From: CAYYFX01 sp964471155
GTDB lineage: Bacteria > ARS69
DNA length: 64,000 nt
Direction of reading: 5' to 3'
Assembly (NCBI GenBank): GCA_964471155.1
Contig: CAYYFX010000006.1
Span: forward strand, 1-64,000
The notes beneath the pieces are model-generated. The model worked only from the letters and a program-made list of their open reading frames with translations. It was not told where the DNA came from and ran no database searches. This document shows, piece by piece, positions 25,256 to 35,311 of this stretch (within the stretch, counting starts at the first letter, position 1; every line of letters starts with the position of its first letter). A program made the translations under genes and the position numbers.

Positions 25256-25741
25256 TCAGTCGGTTTCGAGCAGTGCGTCCAGGTCCAGGGGAAGCGTGAC
25301 CATCGCCAGGCCGCCGCCGGCGTCGCGCGGCCACTCCCCGGGCGGACGGTCCACGTACAGCTCCACGCCGTTGCCGTCGGGGTCGCGCAGGTACAGGGCC
25401 TCGCTGACGCCGTGGTCCGCGGCGCCCTCCAATCGGATGCCGGCCGCGCGCAACCGGCGCAAGGCATCCGCCAGGGACGCGCGGTCCGGGTACCGGATGG
25501 CCACGTGGTACAGCCCCGTGCTGCGCGGCGGAGGCGGCGCCCCTCCGCGGCTCTCCCAGGTGTTGAGCCCGATATGGTGGTGGTATCCGCCCGCGGAGAG
25601 GAACGCGGCGTCGGATCCCATGCGCTGCGTGACCTCGAAGCCGAGCACGTCGCGCCAGAAGCCCAGGGCCCGCTCCAGGTTCGCCACCTTCAGGTGCACG
25701 TGACCGACGGTGACGCGGGGATCGACGGGCGGCGCGGTCAT
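25256..25741 (-). CDS. VOC-family protein, catechol-2,3-dioxygenase/CatE-like
   Basis: 161 residues with two beta-alpha-beta-beta-beta repeats. Likely metal ligands are His in VGHVHLKVANLERAL, His in HHHIGLNTWESRG or HVAIRYPD, and Glu in DPDGNGVELYVD. The YHHHIGLNTW stretch is typical of CatE-like extradiol dioxygenases or glyoxalases. ATG at 25741 overlaps the stop of the VOC-GNAT fusion. It may act on a catechol or thiol adduct; the intradiol-dioxygenase-like gene two positions upstream is a suggestive neighbour. Confidence 0.85.
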   Translation of the reverse strand: MTAPPVDPRVTVGHVHLKVANLERALGFWRDVLGFEVTQRMGSDAAFLSAGGYHHHIGLNTWESRGGAPPPPRSTGLYHVAIRYPDRASLADALRRLRAAGIRLEGAADHGVSEALYLRDPDGNGVELYVDRPPGEWPRDAGGGLAMVTLPLDLDALLETD

Positions 25742-26607
25742 CGCCACGGCCCTTCCGCCGCCGGCGGGGCGTCCTTCACGTAGATGTCGGGCACGCGGAT
25801 CTCCATCTGGCCGGCGGGATTCACCGGCGGCGCGAAGCCGTAGCGCGCGTACAGGCCGTGCGCATCGCGCGTGGCCAGCGCGAAGCGGCGCAAGCCCTGC
25901 AGATCCGGGTGGGACATGACCGCCTCCATCAGCCGCTTCCCGAGACCGCGCCCCTGATGCGACTCCAGCACGTACACGTCGCAGAGGTACGCGTAGGTGG
26001 CCTTGTCCGTCACGACGCGCGCGAAGCCCACCTGCGCTCCGTGATCGTACAGGCCGAAGCAGAGCGAGTTCGCGAGCGAGCGCGCGACGATCTCCCGCGG
26101 GATCCCCTTCGCCCAGTACGATCCGCGGAGATACGCATGGATCGCATCCACGTCCAGGCGCGCGGGGTCCGTGGAGATCTCGATGCGGTCGGACGGGACC
26201 GCGGGGTTCCCGGGGATCCACTCCCCCGGCGGCGGTCCGGCGAAGGCCACGACGTGGCCGTCCGCGTCCAGGCTGTACCCCACGATCGAGCCCCAGTCGC
26301 GGAGCGCCGGCGCCGACAGTTCGAGCGCGCCGGCGGCCAGGGCACGCCCGTGGGCCGCGACCGGGTCCGCCACGTGCAGGTACAGTTCCGCGCGCGGCAC
26401 CCCGCTCCCGCGCGCCGGATCCGGCAGCCGCTCGCCGAGCAGCCGGCGGATGCCGGCCTCCGGCATGAGCCCCAGCACGGCGTCCCCTCCGAGCGCGAAC
26501 TCCGTCATGCCCGGCACGTCCAGGACGGGCGCGCGCTCCAGCACCCCCGACCAGAACGACGCGCTCCGCGCCTGGTCCGCCACGTACAGGATGAAGTGCG
26601 TGGTCAC
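25738..26607 (-). CDS. VOC - GNAT fusion protein
   Basis: 289 residues. The GTG at 26607 overlaps the upstream stop (GTGA). Residues 1-125 form a glyoxalase/bleomycin-resistance fold (THFILYVADQARSASFWSGVL, GMTEFALGGDAVLGLMPEAG, GYSLDADGHVVAFAGPP). Residues about 145-285 form a GNAT domain (GFARVVTDKATYAYLCDVYVL, then ESHQGRGLGKRLMEAVM, ending LYARYGFAPP). There is no stop or frameshift between them. One enzyme could bind and acetylate an antibiotic-like or electrophilic compound. The two domains are separate proteins in most genomes. Confidence 0.85.
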   Translation of the reverse strand: MTTHFILYVADQARSASFWSGVLERAPVLDVPGMTEFALGGDAVLGLMPEAGIRRLLGERLPDPARGSGVPRAELYLHVADPVAAHGRALAAGALELSAPALRDWGSIVGYSLDADGHVVAFAGPPPGEWIPGNPAVPSDRIEISTDPARLDVDAIHAYLRGSYWAKGIPREIVARSLANSLCFGLYDHGAQVGFARVVTDKATYAYLCDVYVLESHQGRGLGKRLMEAVMSHPDLQGLRRFALATRDAHGLYARYGFAPPVNPAGQMEIRVPDIYVKDAPPAAEGPWR

Positions 26608-27206
26608 GGATAGCCCGGGATGTTCGCGCCCAGCCGGATGTCGCGCGTGACGTGCCACACCCCGGCGTCGTCCCTGGCCGGCACGGCCACGCCCGATCCG
26701 CCGCGCCCGTTCCTCGCGCGCTCGCGGTCCCGCGCGCCCAGGTTCGGGTCATCGTCGAAGAGCACGTCCTCGATGTAGTACGTGCAGCGCCCCGGCTCGA
26801 TCACGTGCATGTGCACGTGCTGCGGGATCGTCGTTCCCGGATAGCTCGCCGGACGGATCGTGTCGAAGCGGTAGCGCCCCTCCGCATCCGTCCTCGCCCA
26901 CCCGCGCAGCCGGCCGTGTCGCGTGTCCGCCTCCGGATAGATGCCGTTCGCGTCCGTCTGGTAGGCGTACACGATGATCCCCGGCGCCGGCTTCCCGGCG
27001 GTGTCGGTCACGACGCCCCCGATCCCCAGCGCCTCGCCGGGCTCGTCCGCCGGCGCGATGCGCGCGTGCGGGAGGATTTCCGCCGGCATCCCCGCGAAGA
27101 CGTCCTCGCACCCCTCGCACGGCAGTCCGACCACGCGCTCGCGCGCGCCGGCATCCGCCGCCGCCGCGACCAGGACCGTCGCCGCGAACCTCGCCACTCG
27201 ATGCAC
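26604..27206 (-). CDS. secreted intradiol-dioxygenase-like protein
   Basis: 200 residues. GTG at 27206 with GGGAGGAG five bases upstream. A signal peptide of about 20 residues is followed by a Cys pair (PCEGCED). The core GGVVTDTAGKPAPGIIVYAY, DTRHGRLRGWARTDAEGRYR and IRPASYPGTTIPQHVHMHV is the protocatechuate 3,4-dioxygenase beta-sandwich; Tyr of SYPG and the two His of HVHMH match iron ligands, while the second Tyr is not obvious. Many such exported proteins have unknown substrates. It may oxidise aromatic compounds outside the cytoplasm or be non-enzymatic. Confidence 0.75.
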   Translation of the reverse strand: MHRVARFAATVLVAAAADAGARERVVGLPCEGCEDVFAGMPAEILPHARIAPADEPGEALGIGGVVTDTAGKPAPGIIVYAYQTDANGIYPEADTRHGRLRGWARTDAEGRYRFDTIRPASYPGTTIPQHVHMHVIEPGRCTYYIEDVLFDDDPNLGARDRERARNGRGGSGVAVPARDDAGVWHVTRDIRLGANIPGYP

Positions 27207-27236
27207 CGCGTCTCCTCCCGGCGCCGCCGGCGCCCG

Positions 27237-27728
27237 TTACTCCGACCCGAGGGGTGCGAGGCCGGAGAGCCGCACCCGGATCTCCTCGTCCGCGATCCGT
27301 CGATCGGGGTCGATCTCGATGCGCGTGGGGTACCCGAGATCCGGATCGTACTCGGCGTGGAAGCGGTCGGCCTCGCCCACGTGGGACTGCAGCAGATCGA
27401 AGAGCTGGTCCACGGTCCGCGCGCAGAGGCGCGCCGCATCCTCCGGACTCCCGTCCGGGGTGCCGGCGTTCGGCTCCACGTCCGTCACGTCCGGCGGAAC
27501 GCCCTCGCGCACGATCAGCGTGAACGCGGCAGGGCACGGGCAGAAGCACGACACGTTCTCGCGCACGGTGTACTCCGCGGGACCGCGGGTCTCCCAGAGG
27601 CGGCGCGCCGCCCAGAGTTCCACGCCGTCGGACGGCGTGTCGTCCGACAGCAGGCAGCCCGGCACGGCCAGCGCCAGGGCCAGGGCCAAGGCCGGCGCCA
27701 CCCGCCGCGCCGCCCGCATCGACGTCAC
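27237..27728 (-). CDS. DUF6174-like lipoprotein
   Basis: 163 residues. Lipoprotein signal ending LALAVPGC, then LLSDDTPSDG. The mature part (ELWAARRLWETRGPAEYTVRE, CFCPCPAAFTLIVREG, then PTRIEIDPDRRIADEEIRVRL) fits the DUF6174 pattern with its CFCP motif. GTG at 27728 shares GTGA with the stop of the VOC remnant; ATG at 27719 would remove three residues. Function unknown; probably faces the periplasm. Confidence 0.78.
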   Translation of the reverse strand: MTSMRAARRVAPALALALALAVPGCLLSDDTPSDGVELWAARRLWETRGPAEYTVRENVSCFCPCPAAFTLIVREGVPPDVTDVEPNAGTPDGSPEDAARLCARTVDQLFDLLQSHVGEADRFHAEYDPDLGYPTRIEIDPDRRIADEEIRVRLSGLAPLGSE

Positions 27729-27796
27729 GTGCGCACCGCACGCGGCTGGACGTGGTCGCGAACCACCACGGCCACGTGCGCCAGGCTTCGCTGCAT
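27725..27796 (-). pseudogene. VOC-domain N-terminal remnant, 23 codons
   Basis: ATG at 27796 with GGAGGG five bases upstream, then MQRSLAHVAVVVRDH, the usual first strand of a glyoxalase/VOC protein. The homology ends after 15 residues; the frame closes at a TGA that overlaps the DUF6174 start. It appears to be the start of a deleted VOC gene that now serves as a coupled leader for the next gene. Confidence 0.5.
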
Positions 27797-27846
27797 GGAT
27801 CCCTCCGCGACCGGCAGTATCGCCTCGCCCGCGTCGCGCCGCAATC

Positions 27847-27870
27847 GACGCCGTCCCCCGGGGCGGCGTC
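27847..27870 (-). terminator. GC-rich hairpin after osmC
   Basis: GACGCC (27847-27852) pairs with GGCGTC (27865-27870), with CCCC/GGGG continuing the stem. It lies 30 bases past the osmC stop on the minus strand. A second hairpin-like stretch follows at 27871-27887. No T-tract. Confidence 0.45.
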
Positions 27871-27899
27871 GACCGCCCCCGGGGGTCCGGCGTCCCGCA

Positions 27900-28478
27900 T
27901 CACCGCGCGCGCCCGTGCAGGACACGCTCCACCGTCACCGGAACGGGACGGCAGACCGTCTGGCAGACGGGCGAGTGCAGCCGCGCGAACTCCATCAGGG
28001 CCTCCAGCTCGTCGTCCGGGCAGTCCGCCTTGACCTCCATGCGGATGCGGATCCCCTCGTAGCCCGGTCCGACGCTGTCGTCGAGCGCGAGGAGCCCGCG
28101 GACGTCCAGGTCGCCCTCGAGCCTCGTGTCGATGGACTCGATCCGCACGCCGCGCGCCGCCGCGTGCAGCACGAACGTCGTGGTCACGCAGCCGGCCAGC
28201 GCGTGCAGCAGGAACTCCACCGGGTTCGCGCCCTCGTTGTTCCCCAGGAGCACGGGCGGCTCGCCGTTCGTGAACACGAAGGGCTCCGCGCGCGAGTCGT
28301 CCTCCCGTCCCGCGCCGTGGAAGTCCTTGATGGTCGACACGTTCTCGCCGCCGCCCATCCACCGGTTGGCCGCGCGGAACTGGAACCGCGCCAGCGCGGG
28401 CTGCGCCGTGATCGCCGCGATCGTCTCATGCATCCGCTCCGTGTCGAGCCCGTTCACCATCTTCATCGTGCCCTGCAT
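27900..28478 (-). CDS. OsmC-family peroxide/thiol protein
   Basis: 192 residues. ATG at 28478 with GGAGG six bases upstream. OsmC fold: ANRWMGGGENVSTIKDFHG, PPVLLGNNEGANPVEFLLHALAGCVTTTFVLHAAARG (conserved Cys in LAGC) and HSPVCQTVCRPVPV (second Cys). The two cysteines reduce organic hydroperoxides in active members. The gene carries a sigma-54-like promoter and stands next to a GAF-PAS sigma-54 activator, so it is probably induced by a specific signal. Confidence 0.87.
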   Translation of the reverse strand: MQGTMKMVNGLDTERMHETIAAITAQPALARFQFRAANRWMGGGENVSTIKDFHGAGREDDSRAEPFVFTNGEPPVLLGNNEGANPVEFLLHALAGCVTTTFVLHAAARGVRIESIDTRLEGDLDVRGLLALDDSVGPGYEGIRIRMEVKADCPDDELEALMEFARLHSPVCQTVCRPVPVTVERVLHGRAR

Positions 28479-28533
28479 GTCGTTCCTCCGTTCCTCTTGC
28501 CCGCGCCCCATGCGCGAGGACGGAGGTGCCCAA

Positions 28534-28550
28534 AGGAAGAAGCGTGCCGG
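28534..28550 (-). promoter_or_regulatory. sigma-54-like promoter of osmC
   Basis: Minus strand CCGGCACGCTTCTTCCT, against the consensus YTGGCACGRNNNTTGCW, with the GG/-12 spacing kept at ten bases. Mismatches are T to C before GG and G to C in the -12 element. Transcription would begin near 28523, about 45 bases before the ATG. Confidence 0.5.
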
Positions 28551-28624
28551 AAATCGCCCCCGGCGCATGTCCTTGATCCGCCGCGACTTGCGAATCGGCC
28601 GGTCCCCCGGCGACCGCCGGCGAC

Positions 28625-28670
28625 TCCCGGGTTTCCGGGACTTCGGCCGCGATTCCCCGGGATCCCGGGA
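28625..28670. promoter_or_regulatory. two related palindromes, candidate enhancer sites
   Basis: TCCCGG-GTTT-CCGGGA at 28625-28640 and TCCCCGG-GAT-CCCGGGA at 28654-28670, centres 30 bases (about three helical turns) apart. They lie about 110 and 140 bases upstream of the predicted osmC start, the usual position for sigma-54 activator sites. They could alternatively terminate the activator gene, which ends at 28692. Confidence 0.45.
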
Positions 28671-28691
28671 GTGCGGGACACGGGACGCCGG

Positions 28692-30596
<1,905 letters not shown>

Positions 30597-30602
30597 GCGC
30601 GC

Positions 30603-31022
30603 CTACGCGCCTTCCGCCGGTTCCGGCAGCCGGTCCCGGCCCAGGTACGCCAGCGCGGCCTCGCGCGTGCGGAAGACCGCCACCCGCTTCATGCCGGCGG
30701 GATCCGCCTCGCGGTGCGCCTCGTACATGCGGGCGATGCCGAACGCGAAGTCCTGCGGCGCGACGATCGCGATCTTCGTGGGCGATGCCGGGGACGGCAC
30801 GTCCATCGTGGCGGAGAACGCCGCGAGGTCGCGCACGCGGCCGGTGGACGGCAGCGCGATCTCCACGACCTCCGTGGTGTCCACGAGTTCGTCGAAGCCC
30901 TGCACGTCCTCGCGCGACCAGACCTCCCGCTGGAACGCGAAGATCTCCGTGTCCGAGACCGCTCCCCGGACGTGCGCGACGACGAGGCGGTGGTCGTGGT
31001 GGATGGTGTAGTCGATCGGCAT
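30603..31022 (-). CDS. STAS/SpoIIAA-like small protein
   Basis: 139 residues, cytoplasmic. MPIDYTIHHDHRLVVAHVRG, VWSREDVQGFDELVDTTEV and AFSATMDVPSPASPTKIAIVAP look like the SpoIIAA/STAS-like fold seen in small proteins of unknown role. ATG at 31022 follows GGGAGAG. It lies between the carrier gene and the sigma-54 activator in one operon and might link the two, but this is speculation. Confidence 0.65.
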   Translation of the reverse strand: MPIDYTIHHDHRLVVAHVRGAVSDTEIFAFQREVWSREDVQGFDELVDTTEVVEIALPSTGRVRDLAAFSATMDVPSPASPTKIAIVAPQDFAFGIARMYEAHREADPAGMKRVAVFRTREAALAYLGRDRLPEPAEGA

Positions 31023-31037
31023 GCGCTCTCCCGGCCC

Positions 31038-32345
31038 TCAGGCCGCCTCGGCCCTCCGACGGTACTCCCGTCCGATCGCCACCGCCACCGCGATCCACGC
31101 CGCCACCAGCACCAGGTTCACGCGCGCGAAGTCCTGCGTGGCGAGCGACAGCGGGACGGTCCCCACCCACACCAGCGCCGCGGACAGCAGGTCCCCCGCG
31201 CGCACGAAGAACGTGTCGATGGCCTGCTTCGCCTTGTACTTCTCCTCGCGCGTGGTCGGCAGGAAGAGCACGTTGCGGACGGTGTTCTGCAGCGAGTAGT
31301 CCGTGGCGTTCTCCGCGGTCTTCGCCCAGCGCACCGCTGCCAGCACCGGCCAGAACGCGAGCAGCGCGTACGCGCCGAGCGCGATGACCGGCAGGACGAG
31401 GATCGCCACGCGCACGCCCAGGTACTTCAGGATGCGGGACACGAGGAAGAGCTGCAGCAGCACGCCGGCCAGGTTCACGTAGAAGAAGAAGTCCGCGTAG
31501 AACGCCCCGATCCAGTCCCGCTCGGACATCTCCCCCGCGCGCTGCGCCGCTTCCGCCGCCACGACGCGGTCCAGCACGTAGCCGCCCGTGGTGTTCACCC
31601 AGTTGAGGAGCGCCATCAGGATCGCGATGAGCAGCAGGTAGCGGCTGCCGGTCACGAGACGGAACGCGCCGCCGGCGGCCAGCGGCTCCACCGGCGCCGG
31701 GGCCCCGCCGCGCGCGGCACCGCGCTCGCGATCGTCCACGGCGTGCGTGAGCAGGAGCGAGACGAGCAGCAGCCCCGCGGCGACGACCAGCATCTCCTCG
31801 ACGCCGAGCGCGCGGATCATCCGGTTCGCCACCCAGCTCCCGGCCACCGCGCCGAACGAGGCGCCGAACGCCACGATCGCGAAGAGGCGCTTCCCGCGCT
31901 CCGGGGTGTACACGTCGTTGGCGAAGGACCAGAACTGCGCGATGACCATCAGGTTGAAGATGCCCACCCACAGGAAGAACGCCACGCCGAGGTACGGGAC
32001 GCGCGCCTTCGCGAGCAGCCAGAAGCCCACGAGACAGGCGGCGAAGAACACGGTGACCACGTCGATGAGCGTTCGCCGCGGGAAGCGCGAGGCGAGCCGC
32101 GCGTACGCCGGCACCGCGAACAGCAGGAGGAACGCCTGGCCCGCCGTGGTGTATGCCTTGAGCTCCGCGCCGCCGCCCGCCAGGATCAGCGCCTCGCGCA
32201 CCGGCTTGATCAGGTAGTACGTGGTGAGGAGGAGGAGGACGTTGAGCGTGAGCAGCAGGACGGTGCCGCCCTCGCCGGCGCGGACCTCGGCGAACAGTCC
32301 CAGGAAGCGCTCGAGGGGGCTTCGCGGACGGTCGCCGGCTTCCAT
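31038..32345 (-). CDS. ATP/ADP-translocase (TLC)-like membrane carrier
   Basis: 435 residues with about eleven or twelve membrane segments. Motifs of the nucleotide carrier family: LLLLTTYYLIKPVREALIL at the start, FWSFANDVYTPERGKRLF, FGASFGAVAGSWVANRMI and PTTREEKYKAKQAIDTFFVRAGD. Free-living bacteria often carry members whose substrate is not ATP. It heads an operon with a STAS-like protein and a sigma-54 activator. A second carrier of this family, fused to HEAT repeats, lies at 38486-40789. Confidence 0.82.
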   Translation of the reverse strand: MEAGDRPRSPLERFLGLFAEVRAGEGGTVLLLTLNVLLLLTTYYLIKPVREALILAGGGAELKAYTTAGQAFLLLFAVPAYARLASRFPRRTLIDVVTVFFAACLVGFWLLAKARVPYLGVAFFLWVGIFNLMVIAQFWSFANDVYTPERGKRLFAIVAFGASFGAVAGSWVANRMIRALGVEEMLVVAAGLLLVSLLLTHAVDDRERGAARGGAPAPVEPLAAGGAFRLVTGSRYLLLIAILMALLNWVNTTGGYVLDRVVAAEAAQRAGEMSERDWIGAFYADFFFYVNLAGVLLQLFLVSRILKYLGVRVAILVLPVIALGAYALLAFWPVLAAVRWAKTAENATDYSLQNTVRNVLFLPTTREEKYKAKQAIDTFFVRAGDLLSAALVWVGTVPLSLATQDFARVNLVLVAAWIAVAVAIGREYRRRAEAA

Positions 32346-32414
32346 GCGGGCCTCGGGAACGGTTGACAGGGTGCGCGTCCGGCGGGAAGGCTCCCGGCGG
32401 AACGGAGGAGCGCG

Positions 32415-33641
32415 ATGAACCTTCCTCGACGGGGCGGCCGGCGGTCAAGGGCGGGCTGGGGGACGGCAGCGATCCTGGCCGGCGCCGTCGTCTGGCCGGC
32501 GCTGGCGGCGGCGCCGGCGTCCGCGGTGGACTGGCCGTGGGAAACGGACGACTACGACTGGCCCGACGGCTCGGACCTCCCGGTGGAGCCGCTGGACCGG
32601 CCGACCGCGGAGGCCGCGGTGGCGGAGGCCGTGGCCGCCGAGGGGCTCTTCCGCTTCGCGGTGTTCGGCGACCAGCGCGCCCTGGCGGACGGCGAGTGGC
32701 AGGAGCTGATGCGCCGCATCGTGGAGTGGGAGCGCGACCACGGCGACCTGGCGTTCGTCCTCGACACGGGCGACATCGTGAACGACGGCCGCCACACCAA
32801 CCAGTTCCACCGGCTCACGACCGAGATCCTCTCGATCGCGCCGGAGCTGCCGTACCTGGTGGGCGTGGGCAACCACGAGGTGCACAACAACGAGGATCCG
32901 GCCGCGCGCGCGAACACCGCCGCGTACCTGCGCGCGCTGGACCCGCGGTTCTCCGCCGAGCGCATGTACTACCGCAAGGATCTCGGCGGCGCGACCTTCC
33001 TGTTCCTGGACACGAACGACCTCGTGTACGGCGACGCCGGCGAGCGCGGCGCGTGCCCGCCGGAACCGGAGCCGGGATCGCGCGCCGCGGCGCAGGTGGA
33101 CTGGCTGGCCGCGCAGCTCGCGGAGACCCGCGCCGCCGGGCCGCGGCTCGTGATCGCGGTGCTGCACCATCCCTTCGTGCAGTCCTCGGCGAAGCACCGC
33201 GCGTCCGCGGCCTCGCTGTGGAACCTGCGCGTGGACGGGACGCCCTTCGTGGACCTGCTCGTGGACGGCGGCGTGGACGTGGTGCTGACCGGTCACACGC
33301 ACACGTACGAGCGCTTCCACCTCCACCGCGAGGACGGCGCGCGCCTGGACGTGATCAACCTCTCGGGACGGCCGCGGGGGTCCGCGTTCGGGCTCGGCGC
33401 GGGACTGCGGCGGTCGAAGGACATCCGCGGCGAGGAACGCGTGCGGCTCGCCGACCGGGGCTGGCAGGGGCTGGAGCCGTGGACCATCACGCAGGAGGAG
33501 TGGCTGCCGAAGGACGAGGAGGCCGATCAGTTCGCCGTGTTCACCGTGGAGCCGGGCGGCGGGTTGACGATGGAGGTGCGTTTCCTCGACCCGGGCGCCG
33601 CGGCCGGAACGACCGGCGGACCGGCGGTGCGGTTGCGATAG
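32415..33641 (+). CDS. secreted calcineurin-like metallophosphoesterase
   Basis: 408 residues. ATG at 32415 with GGAGGA six bases upstream. The signal peptide ends around AAAPASA. Metal ligands: FAVFGDQR (a D-Q instead of D-x-H), VLDTGDIVNDG, VGVGNHEVHNN, VLHHPFVQ and LTGHTHTYERF, which together form the calcineurin-like active site seen in purple-acid-type phosphatases. It may hydrolyse phosphoesters in the periplasm. A TTGACA at 32363-32368 could be its -35, but no good -10 follows. Confidence 0.87.
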   Translation: MNLPRRGGRRSRAGWGTAAILAGAVVWPALAAAPASAVDWPWETDDYDWPDGSDLPVEPLDRPTAEAAVAEAVAAEGLFRFAVFGDQRALADGEWQELMRRIVEWERDHGDLAFVLDTGDIVNDGRHTNQFHRLTTEILSIAPELPYLVGVGNHEVHNNEDPAARANTAAYLRALDPRFSAERMYYRKDLGGATFLFLDTNDLVYGDAGERGACPPEPEPGSRAAAQVDWLAAQLAETRAAGPRLVIAVLHHPFVQSSAKHRASAASLWNLRVDGTPFVDLLVDGGVDVVLTGHTHTYERFHLHREDGARLDVINLSGRPRGSAFGLGAGLRRSKDIRGEERVRLADRGWQGLEPWTITQEEWLPKDEEADQFAVFTVEPGGGLTMEVRFLDPGAAAGTTGGPAVRLR

Positions 33642-33652
33642 CGGGCTCCGGC

Positions 33653-35311
33653 CTACTCGCCGTCCCTCAGGATGCCCGTGAGCCGCCAGGAGCCTCCGTC
33701 GCGCCGGTAGTGGGCCTCCGTGGGCGGCAGCGACCCCTCGCCACCCGCCGCCGTCCATCGCACCACCGCGTACTCCCGCCCCCGCACCACGTCCCCCGCC
33801 ACCTCCGCCCCCGGCGCGCCCGCCTCCGTGGGTCCCGCGATCCGCCGCCCCGCGTCGTCCAGCACCTCCACGCGGTACCGCAGCGCGGACGGTCTTCCCG
33901 CCTCCGCCAGCGCATCCCCGGCGTCCACGCGGAAGCCCTCGCCCTGCATCACCACGCGGTCCAGGCCCGTCACCGGCGTCACGCGCGTCAGCGCCCAGTC
34001 CACCGTCTTCTCCCACCGCGCCAGCAGCACGCGCGTGAGTTCCTCGTCCGCCGACGGGTCGTCGAACCGCGCCGCCGTCACCGCGGCCCGCACGTGCTCC
34101 GGCGTCAGCCGCGCCATCACCGTCCCCGCCCAGAACGCGTCCGCCGGCCGCCACGCCAGCACGGTGTCGTTCACGTAGTTCGCCTTCCACGCGGCGGGGT
34201 CGTACGCCTCCGCCTCGAACAACCCCACCAGCGGATGCCGCGGCGCGGCCAGCGTCTCGTACGGGCGGGTCAGCAACCCGAACGACGGGATGCCGGTCGC
34301 CACCTCGCCGAGATCGAAGTCGTAGGCGAAGCCGATGCGCGGCTCGAACCGCGCGGCCCAGTACCCGCCGAGGCACCCGTCGAAGTCCACGAGGTAGTGC
34401 CGCAGGAAGTGCCGGCCGTCCCCCTCCGTGTACAGGTCCAGCGAGTTGTCCTCCTTGAGATCCACGTGGTTCAGCCACGCGCCGAACACGCGGAGCGCCC
34501 GCAGGGAGCGGCGCTGCGGGTGCGGGATCGTGTCGTTCGGGTCGTCGGCGCGCGTGCCGCGGTACGACCAGCCGCCGATCGGCTTGCCCGGCAGGTAGCG
34601 GCTCACGAGCACGCGGTACTCGCCGGCGGCGTTGCGCGGCGCGTACTTCGCGAGCAGCGCGTCCACGGCCTCGTCCCGGATGGGCGCGCGCGTCCCGTCG
34701 TCGGCCTTGTCGGTGGCGCCCTCGGCCACCGTGAGCTGCTCGCGCGCGAAGTACACCACGCGGTCATCCGGCACGTGGTATCCGAGCGCCCAGAACAGCC
34801 GCGCCGCCACCGCGTCCGCCGCGGTGGCCACCACCGGCGCGTACGGCTTGTCGAACTTGCAGATGTACCGCACGCCGCGCGCGTCCTCGATGACGAGGCC
34901 GGGGTTGCGCCCGCCGCTCTTCATGCCGGTGATCTGCCAGGGGCGGAATGCCTCCGGCCCGGGATCCTCCCCGCCCGCGCCGGCTGCCACCTGCGCGGGG
35001 GTCGGCGTGCCGCGGTCCTCGTACCAGGAGGACGACGGCACCTCGCCGAAGCGGTTCACGTCCAGCGCGGGCGGCGCCGGCACCGGATCCAGGCCCAGGC
35101 GGATCCGCTTCGGTCCGAAGTTCTCGATGTGATGCGAGAGCCGCCAGAACTCCTTCTCCGCGGGCTCGGGGATGTCCGCCGTGTCGTGCACCACATGCAC
35201 GGGCTCGCCATCCACGAAGCGCACCGGCGGCGGCGCGCACGACGCCGCGCCGAGCGCCGCCACGGCGGTGGCCACGACCGCGGCGGCGCGCACGCCCGCG
35301 CGCGCCCTCAC
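33653..35311 (-). CDS. lipoprotein with protein-kinase-like catalytic motifs
   Basis: 552 residues. GTG at 35311 shares GTGA with the barrel-gene stop. The lipoprotein signal ends AALGAASC (Cys25). The mature protein carries motifs in kinase order: Lys152 in RYICKFDKP (beta-3 lysine position), the catalytic-loop pattern NHVDLKEDN (His282, Asp284, Lys286, Asn289; compare HRDLKPEN) and a DFG-like D309-F-D in HYLVDFDGCLGGYW. The glycine-rich loop is unclear. A C-terminal domain from about 440 is beta-rich. Periplasmic or surface exposed if the signal is right, unlike ordinary Ser/Thr kinases. It may be an active CotH- or HipA-like kinase or a fold relic. Not matched to a named family. Confidence 0.7.
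   Translation of the reverse strand: MRARAGVRAAAVVATAVAALGAASCAPPPVRFVDGEPVHVVHDTADIPEPAEKEFWRLSHHIENFGPKRIRLGLDPVPAPPALDVNRFGEVPSSSWYEDRGTPTPAQVAAGAGGEDPGPEAFRPWQITGMKSGGRNPGLVIEDARGVRYICKFDKPYAPVVATAADAVAARLFWALGYHVPDDRVVYFAREQLTVAEGATDKADDGTRAPIRDEAVDALLAKYAPRNAAGEYRVLVSRYLPGKPIGGWSYRGTRADDPNDTIPHPQRRSLRALRVFGAWLNHVDLKEDNSLDLYTEGDGRHFLRHYLVDFDGCLGGYWAARFEPRIGFAYDFDLGEVATGIPSFGLLTRPYETLAAPRHPLVGLFEAEAYDPAAWKANYVNDTVLAWRPADAFWAGTVMARLTPEHVRAAVTAARFDDPSADEELTRVLLARWEKTVDWALTRVTPVTGLDRVVMQGEGFRVDAGDALAEAGRPSALRYRVEVLDDAGRRIAGPTEAGAPGAEVAGDVVRGREYAVVRWTAAGGEGSLPPTEAHYRRDGGSWRLTGILRDGE

Noticed and set aside
32363..32392. A full promoter for the metallophosphoesterase gene
   Set aside because: TTGACA is present but no acceptable -10 lies 16-18 bases downstream.
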